The notes under the pieces were generated by a model. The model saw only the letters and a program-made list of their open reading frames with translations. It had not been told where the DNA came from and searched no databases. Both the position numbers and the translations under genes were made by a program. A DNA stretch of 64,000 bases, taken from assembly GCA_965248855.1 (NCBI GenBank), contig CBDFKQ010000018.1, positions 55,113 through 119,112 on the forward strand, read 5' to 3'. Of this stretch, positions 35,141 through 43,554 are shown one piece after another; position 1 is the first letter of the stretch, and each line of letters starts with the position of its first letter. This stretch comes from CBDFKQ01 sp965248855 (GTDB lineage: Bacteria; Bacteroidota; Bacteroidia; Cytophagales; 172606-1).

Positions 35141-35821
35141 TTATTTTTTCTTCATTTTAGGTCTGAAAGATGTCATTTTATTAAATCCTTTGGTTTCGAA
35201 TCGATTTTGATCCATTGGGTTGGATGGCATTTCCAATTCTTTTAATTCTATAAAATTATATATCATTTGATATGCCTCTGATGGTGATATCAATGAAAAA
35301 TCAAGTGCACTTAAATTTGGATTTAAAATTATTTTATCAGGAGTTTCTAAAATAATAGGGCAATTCAATACATCATTTATTTGATTCTTACCTTTATCAG
35401 CATTGCTAAAATCATTTGGGAAATGTGCGTTCAACTGAATGCCTAATTTTTTATAAGCCCAGGGAATATCAGTAAATAAAAAATAAGGATCTTTTTCAAA
35501 TATTCTTTCATATTTTTTCAAATTTGGTATTTTGCTGTATTCCCAAAAATATTTTGAAGATTCTTCTATATAAATACCCCAAAAGATTTGATCACAGAAA
35601 TTAATACATATTGAAATTGTTCCAGGAATATCTTCAACACCTCTAATTTGACATATTAATTTATTTTTAGAAACAGGTGACAGAATATAATTTGCAGGGT
35701 TGATCTCAAATATATTCTTATCAAATACAAGTTCTTTTGTATCTCTGTAAAATATTTTTCTATTATCGGTTTCAAATACAACCCAATCATAATAATCTTT
35801 AAACTTGCTTATTATTCTCAT
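35141..35821 (-). CDS. Hypothetical protein, 226 aa, with GF-KxTSFR-type C-terminal tail
   Basis: No family is recognised for the body, which is cytoplasmic by composition with an alpha/beta pattern (WVVFETDNRKIFYRDTKELVF; TISICINFCDQIFWGIYIEE). The C-terminal tail ...NRFETKGFNKMTSFRPKMKK resembles a short tail (shape GFDxKTSFRK) that I have seen on many unrelated small Bacteroidota proteins of accessory regions. Position next to repeats, a broken gene and an IS fits accessory status. An immunity-like role is only a guess. Confidence 0.65.
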   Translation of the reverse strand: MRIISKFKDYYDWVVFETDNRKIFYRDTKELVFDKNIFEINPANYILSPVSKNKLICQIRGVEDIPGTISICINFCDQIFWGIYIEESSKYFWEYSKIPNLKKYERIFEKDPYFLFTDIPWAYKKLGIQLNAHFPNDFSNADKGKNQINDVLNCPIILETPDKIILNPNLSALDFSLISPSEAYQMIYNFIELKELEMPSNPMDQNRFETKGFNKMTSFRPKMKKK

Positions 35822-35852
35822 AGAAATTGATTATGTTTTTTAAATTTAATAT

Positions 35853-35906
35853 TCAAATCTGGAGATTTGATAACGTCCTGACGTAGTTGGAAACTACGCC
35901 AAGCGG
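35853..35906. repeat. 54-nt two-palindrome element, copy 3
   Basis: Both palindromes are perfect here: TCAAATCT-GG-AGATTTGA and GTAGTT-GGA-AACTAC. A partial duplication of its tail (ACGCCAAGC) follows at 35910. On the minus strand it reads PLGVVSNYVRTLSNLQI and a stop. Confidence 0.85.
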
Positions 35907-35930
35907 AGTACGCCAAGCAGAGGTAGAATC

Positions 35931-36056
35931 TTAATTTATTTTCCCCTCAGCAAATTCTTTAAAAAAGTAATAATCATCTGGGTTAATAACTACAGATTTT
36001 GGAATCCATATATTTCTTTCAATTTTATCTGTTATTAACCAAAAAGAACTTCCCCC
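35931..36056 (-). pseudogene. C-terminal remnant of an unknown gene cut by the IS
   Basis: On the minus strand a frame enters from the IS boundary and reads GGSSFWLITDKIERNIWIP, continues with KSVVINPDDYYFFKEFAEGK and stops at 35931. Composition looks protein-coding, but there is no start; the upstream part ends at the IS and, on the far side, at a small repeat. It is best read as the tail of a lost gene. No family recognised. Confidence 0.5.
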
Positions 36057-36213
36057 TGTCTCGTCCTAAAAAAAGTTTACAGTTTAATTTATAATACAGC
36101 TATTGATTTACACTTCAAATATAATCCTAAAATTGATTTACATTTTTACCCTTTCTGATGATTATTTGTTTTTCTTTAATCCTAAAATAAGTTTACTATT
36201 CTTCTATGGAGTA

Positions 36214-36276
36214 GCCCAAAGCGGGAAATAACTTTTTGCCCTCCTACAGGCAAAAAAAGTTATTCTCGTTTTGGGC
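36214..36276 (-). terminator. Long hairpin at the end of the IS transposase transcript
   Basis: GCCCAAAGCGGGAAATAACTTTTTGCC pairs almost fully with the segment at 36249-36276 around the 8-nt loop CTCCTACA. It lies 18 nt downstream of the orfB stop on the minus strand and may terminate the transcript or insulate the element. Confidence 0.65.
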
Positions 36277-36293
36277 GGTATGCTTTAAAACTT

Positions 36294-37230
36294 TCAGCAT
36301 GTAATTACTTCTTCTTTTCTCTTTTGATAATAATTTTTCCACAGCCTTTCTGTTGGAACGTTGTTTTCATGAATAAAAGAAGGTGTAAGGTTGCCTATAC
36401 TCATATGTGGTCGCTCCCTATTATAAAGTTTTACGTTTTCTTCCAATACTTTTTTCGCTTCTTCAAGGGTACTTACTTTAAAATGCGACAGATACTCTTC
36501 TTTTAATATACCGTTTACCCGCTCGGCTATTGCGTTTTCCAGAGGATCGCCGGTTTGTGTCATGCTGATCCGGATGTGATTGTCCTGCAATAACTTTACA
36601 TATCCATCACTGCAATATTGTACCCCTCTGTCCGAATGGTGAATAAGTTTTTCTTTTATTTTAGCCGGAAACGATTCAAGTGCCATTTCTAATGCGCTTA
36701 AGCTTTCTACTGCTTCCGGAGTTTCTGCTACCCGATAACCAACGATTTTATGAGAATAAGCATCTGTAATAAAACTGATGTAAACATATCCTGTTTCTAT
36801 TTTCCAATATGTTATATCACTCACATAAAGTTCATTGGGTGCAGACAGAATAAAGTCTTTAATCAGATTAGGCCATTTATGGAACCGGTGGTAACTCATG
36901 GTGGTACTTATTTTTCTTTTTCGTTTTTTAACTAATAATTGGTGACGGGCCAATAAATCAAATAAAGCATCACGACCTATTTTAATCTGATGTTCCATCA
37001 AAAAAGGTTGCAGGATCTCAAATAGTTTTCTTGTACCCATTGCTCTGTGGTTTTGCCTGATCATCACCACTTGTTTTATAATCATCTCCTCTTCTAATCC
37101 CACCTCATCTTCATGCCAAAAGTGTTGGTAATAAGCCTGACGGGTGATACCAAATAACCGACAAATACAGGTAAGGTTTACGCTGTATTTGTCCTTTAAC
37201 TCATGGATTACCCGGTATTTTACTTTTTTT
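36294..37230 (-). CDS. IS3-family transposase OrfB (DDE integrase core)
   Basis: OrfB is the catalytic half. The N-terminal HTH_21 region (RQNHRAMGTRKLFEIL) precedes the rve core. The DDE triad is visible: first Asp in YVSDITYW, second Asp in HHSDRGVQYCS, and Glu in NAIAERVNGILKEEYL. An ATG exists at 37103, but the frame is open upstream to the A8 slip site and encodes VKYRVIHELKDKYSVN, GITRQAYYQHFW, typical OrfB sequence. It is therefore most likely made only as an OrfA-OrfB fusion after -1 frameshifting. 269 aa from the internal ATG. Confidence 0.92.
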
Positions 37231-37642
37231 TGATGAGTATTTTAAATTGCTCTTCGGCTATTTCTATCATCCTTTCAAAGCCTTCGGCTTTTATCTTAGC
37301 TTCTAAAAGTTCTTTTTTAAGGCGCAGAATTTCTGATTGATCTTCGCAAACCTCATTTAAACCTGTTGTAGTTTGAGATGGAAGTTGAGGATTATCTGCA
37401 GACATTGGATTATAATTATCAAGACCTACAATATAAACAGATTTATTTAAAGAGCAGGGTAATTCAACATAACCATCCTCTTTAAGCCAATTTAATATAC
37501 GACCATGACCTAAATGATACTTTTTTTCTATACCGGTTCTGGAATCATTGCCAAGCAGATATTCCTTGCATACCGACTGCTTAAATTCTTTACTATATTG
37601 ACTCTGCCATTTACTTGGATAAACTTTTGAATACTTTTCCAT
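37220..37642 (-). CDS. IS3-family transposase OrfA (DNA-binding subunit)
   Basis: The 140 residues start with a helix-turn-helix domain (YSKEFKQSVCKEYLLGNDSRTGIEKKYHLG, then HGRILNWLKEDGY), which binds the IS ends. They finish in a leucine-zipper helix (SEILRLKKELLEAKIKAEGFERMIEIAEEQF) used for oligomerisation. The last codons run through eight A residues (37224-37231 on the plus strand as T8), the slippery site for -1 frameshifting into OrfB. OrfA alone would stop right after that site. Confidence 0.9.
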   Translation of the reverse strand: MEKYSKVYPSKWQSQYSKEFKQSVCKEYLLGNDSRTGIEKKYHLGHGRILNWLKEDGYVELPCSLNKSVYIVGLDNYNPMSADNPQLPSQTTTGLNEVCEDQSEILRLKKELLEAKIKAEGFERMIEIAEEQFKILIKKK

Positions 37643-37687
37643 TTTTAGTTTACTTTGTGTAAACCTATTTCAGGACAAGACACCCCC

Positions 37688-37716
37688 ACTCCCGCAAGTT
37701 TGTAACTTGTGGTTCT
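37688..37716 (-). repeat. AGAACCACAAGTT...GCGGGAGT repeat, copy B
   Basis: On the minus strand it reads AGAACCACAAGTTACAAACT then TGCGGGAGT, 2 nt longer than copy A. It abuts the presumed target duplication of the IS. Confidence 0.7.
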
Positions 37717-37781
37717 GCTTAATCAAGCCTTTAAAAATCTATTCATAATCATTAACTTATAAATAAGATTAGAGTATTTAT

Positions 37782-40700
37782 TTATTTCCCTTCTACATTC
37801 TTAACCTCTTCTTTGTTTTCGTCTACTCCATTTCTATCAATAACTGTTATATTGCCCGCTCCATTTATGGAATGATATTCACCATTGTACATTGCATCTG
37901 CACTAACAGGGCCCATTTTAAAATTCCCTTTGCTAACTGCGCGCACTACATAATAAAATGTTTTTACCTGGCCGGTGGCAGTAGCAAAAATATTAATTCT
38001 ATCATCGCGAATATCTAAATGCTCAGGTATGGATGCGTTTTTACTTGCCCATACCATCTCCGGTGATTCTGCAATTCGTGGATTTTCAATTTCAAAACCG
38101 GCAGGTAGCATATCTGTAAGCACAACGTTTTCAACACCCGAGCCATCGGTTGTAATTAATTCCATCTTAACAACAATCAAATCATTTTGCCTGAATGTGG
38201 TGCCTGATAATTGCCTTCCTGACCTGTCGTAAAATGTTTTTCGAACTTTTAAATAACTATCTTCTTCTTTTACAATGTTACTTGTGCTCAAGCCTTCTGC
38301 TTGCCAGAAATAATATAATGAGCCTGCTCCTGTGGTTTGAATGTTCACATTTTTATTTGCTAAGCCGGATGCTAATGAAATATCTTCATTGCTAAATGTT
38401 GCAATATTTTTACCACCGACAGTAATTTGAGCACTCACTTGAGCTTGATTATTTTTTCTTGCAAATTTCCCTAAAGCCAATAAGCCAAATGCATTTTCTT
38501 GTGTATTTAACCAATGCGATCGTTTAATAGCATCTGATAAATGTTTTACCATTATTGGAATTTGTACATTTTGCGGATCAGTATCTAAAAGTGCGTTCAA
38601 CGAAATTGCTTCATCGCGGATAAACGAATAAAAGCTACCACCCAATGCTGTTTCTGATCTTTCATTTGAAAATGTTCCGGGGACGAGTGAACGATAACTT
38701 CCGTTATCACCTGTTAAAAAATAAGCGGCACCCAATAAATATTTACTGTCAATAGCCAATATATTTTTATTTGATTTATAATAATTCATGGTACTGATAT
38801 CAGCTTTACTGCCAAGGGCGATTACATACAAAGAGTATGCGATTTCTTTTGGTGCTATAAATTTCGTTTTGCGTACATTATTACCATCATAGAAAAAATA
38901 TTCTTCCTGATTTTTTTTATTTCTTGCCTGAGCTTTTAAATATTCTAACATTTTATTTAAAACCGAGCGAGGTACTTCAAAACCGGCTTTACGCGCTTCA
39001 ATCATAAAATGAGCAGCGTATGCAGTTCCCCACCAACTTTCTTTTCCGCCTTCGGGCCAATAACTTAATGCACCATTGCTCAATTGCATTGAACTTAATT
39101 TATTTATTGCTTGCTGTACATTTACATCCGCGGCATTCTGTTTCATTGATTTATTTGCAACCTGAACAAAAGTGGGCTTTTTAAATTTTTGTAATGTTTT
39201 ACTTAAATCAGAAAAATAAATTTGAGGGAAGGCAGTTGATACTGTTTGTTCAACACAACCATAGGGATAATTTAAAAGATCATCTAAATTTTGTGCGAAT
39301 TGTGTAATTGGAGATTTGCTGACAACTAATTTAGCTTTAGTAGATGCAGGAATATAATCACCGGCCAATGTAAATGAACCGGTTTTACCTCCTTGTATTG
39401 CTCCCGATCCGCTTGTTTTTAACAATGATTGTATAGGGCGAATGGTGATATCTGTTTTATCCGAAAAATTTTGATTTAATGCGTTTACAAAAACTTCTAC
39501 TTCTCCATAACCAACATTTTGTGCAGCATTAATAGTAAATGAAACTTGCGCTTCAGAATTTGCAGGTATTTTAACTGATTGAGTTTGATTTCCTTCTACT
39601 GTTAACTCTCCACTTAATTTTAAAACTGCTTTTGCCATCGCCACCTGGTTGGTTGTGTTTGATAAGGTAACAGGCATAATTATATTATCACCCGGACTTA
39701 AAAAACGAGGCAATGATGTTGAAATAATAATCGGATCAGCAACTTTCATGTTTTTTTGTGCTGAACCGAATGCGTTATCTTTATAAGCAACTGCCATAAT
39801 TCTCAGATCTCCTGAAAATTGTGGGACATCAATTGTGTAAACTGCTTCACCGGAACCATTTGCAGTTATAGTTCCACTCCAAAAGCTAACTAGATTAACT
39901 CTTTTATTAGATAATGGATTTGTTCTTCCTGCTAAAGCAGATTTCATTGCACCATCACCGCCCGGACTGCTTTTTTTATCATTCAGTTCCGGAAATAAAC
40001 GAGGATATAAATCATACGCATTTACTTGCAATGCCTTTTTTTGGAAGAAATACGCAAAAGGGTTTGGAGATTTGTAATCTTTTAATTGCAAAATACCTTC
40101 GTCAACTATGGCTAATGTAACTTCAGCATTTGGTTTTGTTTTTACACGAATGGTTTGTTTGGTTTTTGATAAAGATTTATCAACACTTATTAATTCAACA
40201 GGTAATTTATAATCTTCATCTTCCACATCAAGTGAAACAAAACCATGTGCCACAGTTAATGGAATTGCACCGTCACTCAAAGGCTTAATTAAAGTTGCAG
40301 TTACATACACATTCGGTAAATGCTCGGCTTTTAAAGTAATGTCAAACGATGCAGATTTTTTGTCGGTTGTAACAAAATATTTTTCATAAACTTTATCCCT
40401 TTCAACCGTGATAAGCATTTTTCCTTCAAAAGGAGTTTTAAATAATAATTTTGCTTTTTCGCCTGTTTTATATTTTTTCTTATCAGCTTGTATTATTATT
40501 TGTCCTTCTTTATCAACTTCAAAAGAATTACTGCTCACTCCATAGCCATATGCATAAAAATTTTGCCTTACATAACTTTTACTTCCCGGGCTGCTTATCC
40601 TTACTTCGTATTCGCCGGAAAGTTGAGGAATGTATGAAAATAAAGTGGTTGATGAGTTCAATTTAATGGTTTTATCTTCCATTAATTGCTCCTTTTTTTG

Positions 40701-43307
40701 AGAAATATATCTTATTGAACCATTATTATCTTTTTGTAAAACGGTTTCGTAATTTGATTTTATGATTTTTACATTTGCATTGGCCGGTAAAGCTTTACCG
40801 GCTTTAGTAACAGCTACTAAAGGGATATCTATTTTTGTTCCTGTGCCGGAATAAGAATCAAAGTACTTTATTCCATAAAATACATCTTGGGTAAGAACAT
40901 CTATTTTATTAGCACGATTTACCGGGCGACCGCTTTCATCAAAAACAGTTGTGAAAACAGTGCCCTGTAAAATACCCAAGCCTTGATAACTATCCGGTAT
41001 TTTAAGACTTTCTTTTAATATTCCATTTTCATCAGTAGTACCTTGCCTTTGAATTTGTTCGAAACTCACATTATCATTACCTGAAATTGAAAAATTATAA
41101 TCCGGAAAATTTACAGATGAGAATTCTTTTTTGTGAAGGTTATAAGCCATTTGATAATTACGATTGGCTGCCGGAGGGCCAAATAAATTTAATGCAGTGG
41201 CAGCAATATCAATGGTTTCTCCCGGTTTATATTCTTTTTTAGGTATGGCTACACTTACTTTTATTCTATCAGGTAAAAATTCTTCAACATATACATTTTC
41301 AACTGCAAGCATTACATCATTGGCAGTATAAACTTCTAAACTATAATTACCTGTAACAGCTGCACTCGGGAAAGTAACTGAAGTAGTGAATGACGATTGT
41401 TTGTTTAAATTACCTTTTAAAGTAGTAAACTCTTTACCCATTGGTGCTACAACTTTTATTTTCACCGGCATTTCTCCAACCGTTTTCCATGCTTTATCTC
41501 TTATAATTGTGTTGATGTTCATGGTTTCACCGGGCCTGTACATATTCCTTTCGCCATATATAAATGCTTGGTAACCGGAAGCATTTTCGTGAGCACCACC
41601 AACTTCATATCGAGATGTTTCAACTCTATTATCATCAAAAAGGAGAAAATTAAAATCTTCTTTTTCACTTACAGTAATTAATTTTATTTTAAAGTTTGGT
41701 GCCGTTTTTTTAATTTCCGAAAACTTTGCAATTCCATCAGCATCTGTTTCTGCAGTTGAAATGGTTTGGTTATTAGAACTGATGAGCTTAACTGATAACT
41801 TAGAAAGTGGTTTTGTTGTTAATATTGAGTTTGTAAAAACAAAAATTTCATCTTCTGTTTCTTTCACTATCATTCCTATATCCGACACTGAAACCATTTT
41901 AGAAGCACTTATCCAACTTTGCTCCGTGCTGCTCACTTTTACAGCATACATGCCTTTAAAATCATTAATTTCTTTGATATTCATATTTAAATAATAAATA
42001 CCACTTTCTTTCCGAAGATCTTTAACGCTTACTATTTTTTCAGAAACAACATCTCCGTAAGGATTGTTATTATTACTTTCATTTACATATTCTTCTGACT
42101 CGTTATTGAAATAGCCATAATCATCGATATAACTTCCCTGACGAGTAAAAGGTAAAATGTTGTTTTCGTAAATTTTATAAACACTTACCCTCACTTTTTC
42201 AAGACCAATAATATTTACACCAATGTTTTTTGATCCTTTTGAGGTTAAGTATAATCCCTTTTTGGAAGTGAATTCTATTTGAGGCTGCATTTCTCCAAAA
42301 GCAACTACTTGTGTATAGTCTTCATTTCTATTTCCAAAAATATAATCTTCACCTAATTTACTTCCGAAAACTCCCGATAGGTCGTGTGAAAAAGTAAGTG
42401 AGTAAGAACCCGGTTTAAAACTTCCTTTTATTATGCAACCATATTCCTGTTTTTCAATTGTAAAATCCATTGCCGGATCTATTTTTATATAATCCTTTAA
42501 ATTTTCTTGGGCGAAAGTTTGGTTGGCGTACACATAAATAATTCCGGTTTCTCCAATGTAATCTGTTTCTATATTTGAAATTTTCAGTGGATCAATGTTT
42601 GGGATTTGTGTATTTAATTTTATTTGTGTCTTTAATGCTTTTCCTTTTTCAGTTTTTAAACCTTCTTTAATAGCTATTTCACTGTCTTTAGTCTGAAAAC
42701 TTTTTTTCGCATCTGTTACCAATACTATTTGGTCACTTAAATTTGTATTTACCGGTTTAAGATTTACTTTTTCACCGGCAGTAATAATAGTAGTACTATT
42801 GGCTACTTCTACAGGGTTGACAGCATAATTGAAGGCAAACTGGTATTTAATTTGTGCTGACCCGGATTTATCTTTGGTCCAGTAGGCATTTACTTTTTGC
42901 ACATTAAGATAGGGTGTGTGAAAACTTATTATTTTTTCATCACCGATAGATAATTTATTATTTGAGGTTTTATTATTTTTAAATAACTCCGTTAATAAAG
43001 TTGCTTTGTAATCTGTAGCCGGTTGAAAACCAAAGTCGGGAGAGAAAGTAAGTTCATCTGTGGCTGTCCATTTAAATTTCCCCTTTACCTCAGGTTCAAA
43101 TTTAATATATGCCGTGCTGTCCCAATTATTTAATAAACTGTCGCTAATTAAATTGTGATTGAAAGTGAAAATCAGGTTTTGTTTAAGGTTTATTTCCTCA
43201 CCAAAATTTCTGTTAGTAATATTTAATTTATCTCCACTATTACAAGAAAATAGTAAAATGGAAAACAAGAATAATAAAATGAAATTAATCTTTTTTTGAA
43301 AACGCAT
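37782..43307 (-). CDS. Bacterial alpha-2-macroglobulin (lipoprotein)
   Basis: A 1,841-residue envelope protease trap. A lipoprotein signal peptide ends in LFSCNSG (Cys at 22), anchoring it to a membrane. Many MG-type beta domains follow (for example YEVGGAHENASGYQAFIYGERNMYRPGETMNI). The thioester motif is intact: GCVEQ with Cys1351 and Gln1354. Bacterial homologues (E. coli YfhM type) bind invading proteases covalently after bait-region cleavage. In many bacteria the gene neighbours pbpC; here no penicillin-binding protein is adjacent. The gene is monocistronic and the largest in the window. Confidence 0.95.
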   Translation of the reverse strand: MRFQKKINFILLFLFSILLFSCNSGDKLNITNRNFGEEINLKQNLIFTFNHNLISDSLLNNWDSTAYIKFEPEVKGKFKWTATDELTFSPDFGFQPATDYKATLLTELFKNNKTSNNKLSIGDEKIISFHTPYLNVQKVNAYWTKDKSGSAQIKYQFAFNYAVNPVEVANSTTIITAGEKVNLKPVNTNLSDQIVLVTDAKKSFQTKDSEIAIKEGLKTEKGKALKTQIKLNTQIPNIDPLKISNIETDYIGETGIIYVYANQTFAQENLKDYIKIDPAMDFTIEKQEYGCIIKGSFKPGSYSLTFSHDLSGVFGSKLGEDYIFGNRNEDYTQVVAFGEMQPQIEFTSKKGLYLTSKGSKNIGVNIIGLEKVRVSVYKIYENNILPFTRQGSYIDDYGYFNNESEEYVNESNNNNPYGDVVSEKIVSVKDLRKESGIYYLNMNIKEINDFKGMYAVKVSSTEQSWISASKMVSVSDIGMIVKETEDEIFVFTNSILTTKPLSKLSVKLISSNNQTISTAETDADGIAKFSEIKKTAPNFKIKLITVSEKEDFNFLLFDDNRVETSRYEVGGAHENASGYQAFIYGERNMYRPGETMNINTIIRDKAWKTVGEMPVKIKVVAPMGKEFTTLKGNLNKQSSFTTSVTFPSAAVTGNYSLEVYTANDVMLAVENVYVEEFLPDRIKVSVAIPKKEYKPGETIDIAATALNLFGPPAANRNYQMAYNLHKKEFSSVNFPDYNFSISGNDNVSFEQIQRQGTTDENGILKESLKIPDSYQGLGILQGTVFTTVFDESGRPVNRANKIDVLTQDVFYGIKYFDSYSGTGTKIDIPLVAVTKAGKALPANANVKIIKSNYETVLQKDNNGSIRYISQKKEQLMEDKTIKLNSSTTLFSYIPQLSGEYEVRISSPGSKSYVRQNFYAYGYGVSSNSFEVDKEGQIIIQADKKKYKTGEKAKLLFKTPFEGKMLITVERDKVYEKYFVTTDKKSASFDITLKAEHLPNVYVTATLIKPLSDGAIPLTVAHGFVSLDVEDEDYKLPVELISVDKSLSKTKQTIRVKTKPNAEVTLAIVDEGILQLKDYKSPNPFAYFFQKKALQVNAYDLYPRLFPELNDKKSSPGGDGAMKSALAGRTNPLSNKRVNLVSFWSGTITANGSGEAVYTIDVPQFSGDLRIMAVAYKDNAFGSAQKNMKVADPIIISTSLPRFLSPGDNIIMPVTLSNTTNQVAMAKAVLKLSGELTVEGNQTQSVKIPANSEAQVSFTINAAQNVGYGEVEVFVNALNQNFSDKTDITIRPIQSLLKTSGSGAIQGGKTGSFTLAGDYIPASTKAKLVVSKSPITQFAQNLDDLLNYPYGCVEQTVSTAFPQIYFSDLSKTLQKFKKPTFVQVANKSMKQNAADVNVQQAINKLSSMQLSNGALSYWPEGGKESWWGTAYAAHFMIEARKAGFEVPRSVLNKMLEYLKAQARNKKNQEEYFFYDGNNVRKTKFIAPKEIAYSLYVIALGSKADISTMNYYKSNKNILAIDSKYLLGAAYFLTGDNGSYRSLVPGTFSNERSETALGGSFYSFIRDEAISLNALLDTDPQNVQIPIMVKHLSDAIKRSHWLNTQENAFGLLALGKFARKNNQAQVSAQITVGGKNIATFSNEDISLASGLANKNVNIQTTGAGSLYYFWQAEGLSTSNIVKEEDSYLKVRKTFYDRSGRQLSGTTFRQNDLIVVKMELITTDGSGVENVVLTDMLPAGFEIENPRIAESPEMVWASKNASIPEHLDIRDDRINIFATATGQVKTFYYVVRAVSKGNFKMGPVSADAMYNGEYHSINGAGNITVIDRNGVDENKEEVKNVEGK

Positions 43308-43474
43308 CGGGAAAAACGGTTTTGATTAGTAGAGAGGATTTTTAAAATTACAACTTAATGAAATTTAATGGTTAAAGTAACTAATGTGGATTAAGAAAAA
43401 AAAATATTAAATATTTACAAAGTGATAAAATAAATATTATTCACATATTTTATTTTTGAAAAGAGTAAAGAAAA

Positions 43475-43498
43475 AAGCCACTCAATTAAAAGTGGCTT
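43475..43498 (-). terminator. Intrinsic terminator of the HsdR-N gene
   Basis: AAGCCACT and AGTGGCTT form an 8-bp stem; on the minus strand a T-run (TTTTTTC) follows. It lies 57 nt after the stop of the gene at 43555. Confidence 0.75.
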
Positions 43499-43554
43499 GA
43501 TAAACGTAATTTTGCAATTCTTAAAAGAAATATATTCTTAATATATATTTATTG

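Larger units (their letters stand above)
36057..37682 (-). mobile_element. Complete IS3-family insertion sequence (1,626 bp)
   Basis: The ends are imperfect inverted repeats: TGTCTCGTCCTAAAAAAAGTTTACA on the left matches the complement of the right end, TGTCTTGTCCTGAAATAGGTTTACA. Five C residues flank each side (36052-36056 and 37683-37687), a probable 5-bp target duplication, though a C-run makes its length ambiguous. The element carries orfA and orfB joined by a -1 frameshift. Near the left end the motif TCCTAAAA(A/T)(A/T)(A/G)(A/G)TTTAC occurs three times (36064, 36125, 36180), spaced about 55-61 bp. It looks intact and potentially mobile. Confidence 0.9.

Noticed and set aside
39914..40120. 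Plus-strand frames inside the macroglobulin gene
   Set aside because: All are shadows of the long minus-strand frame.
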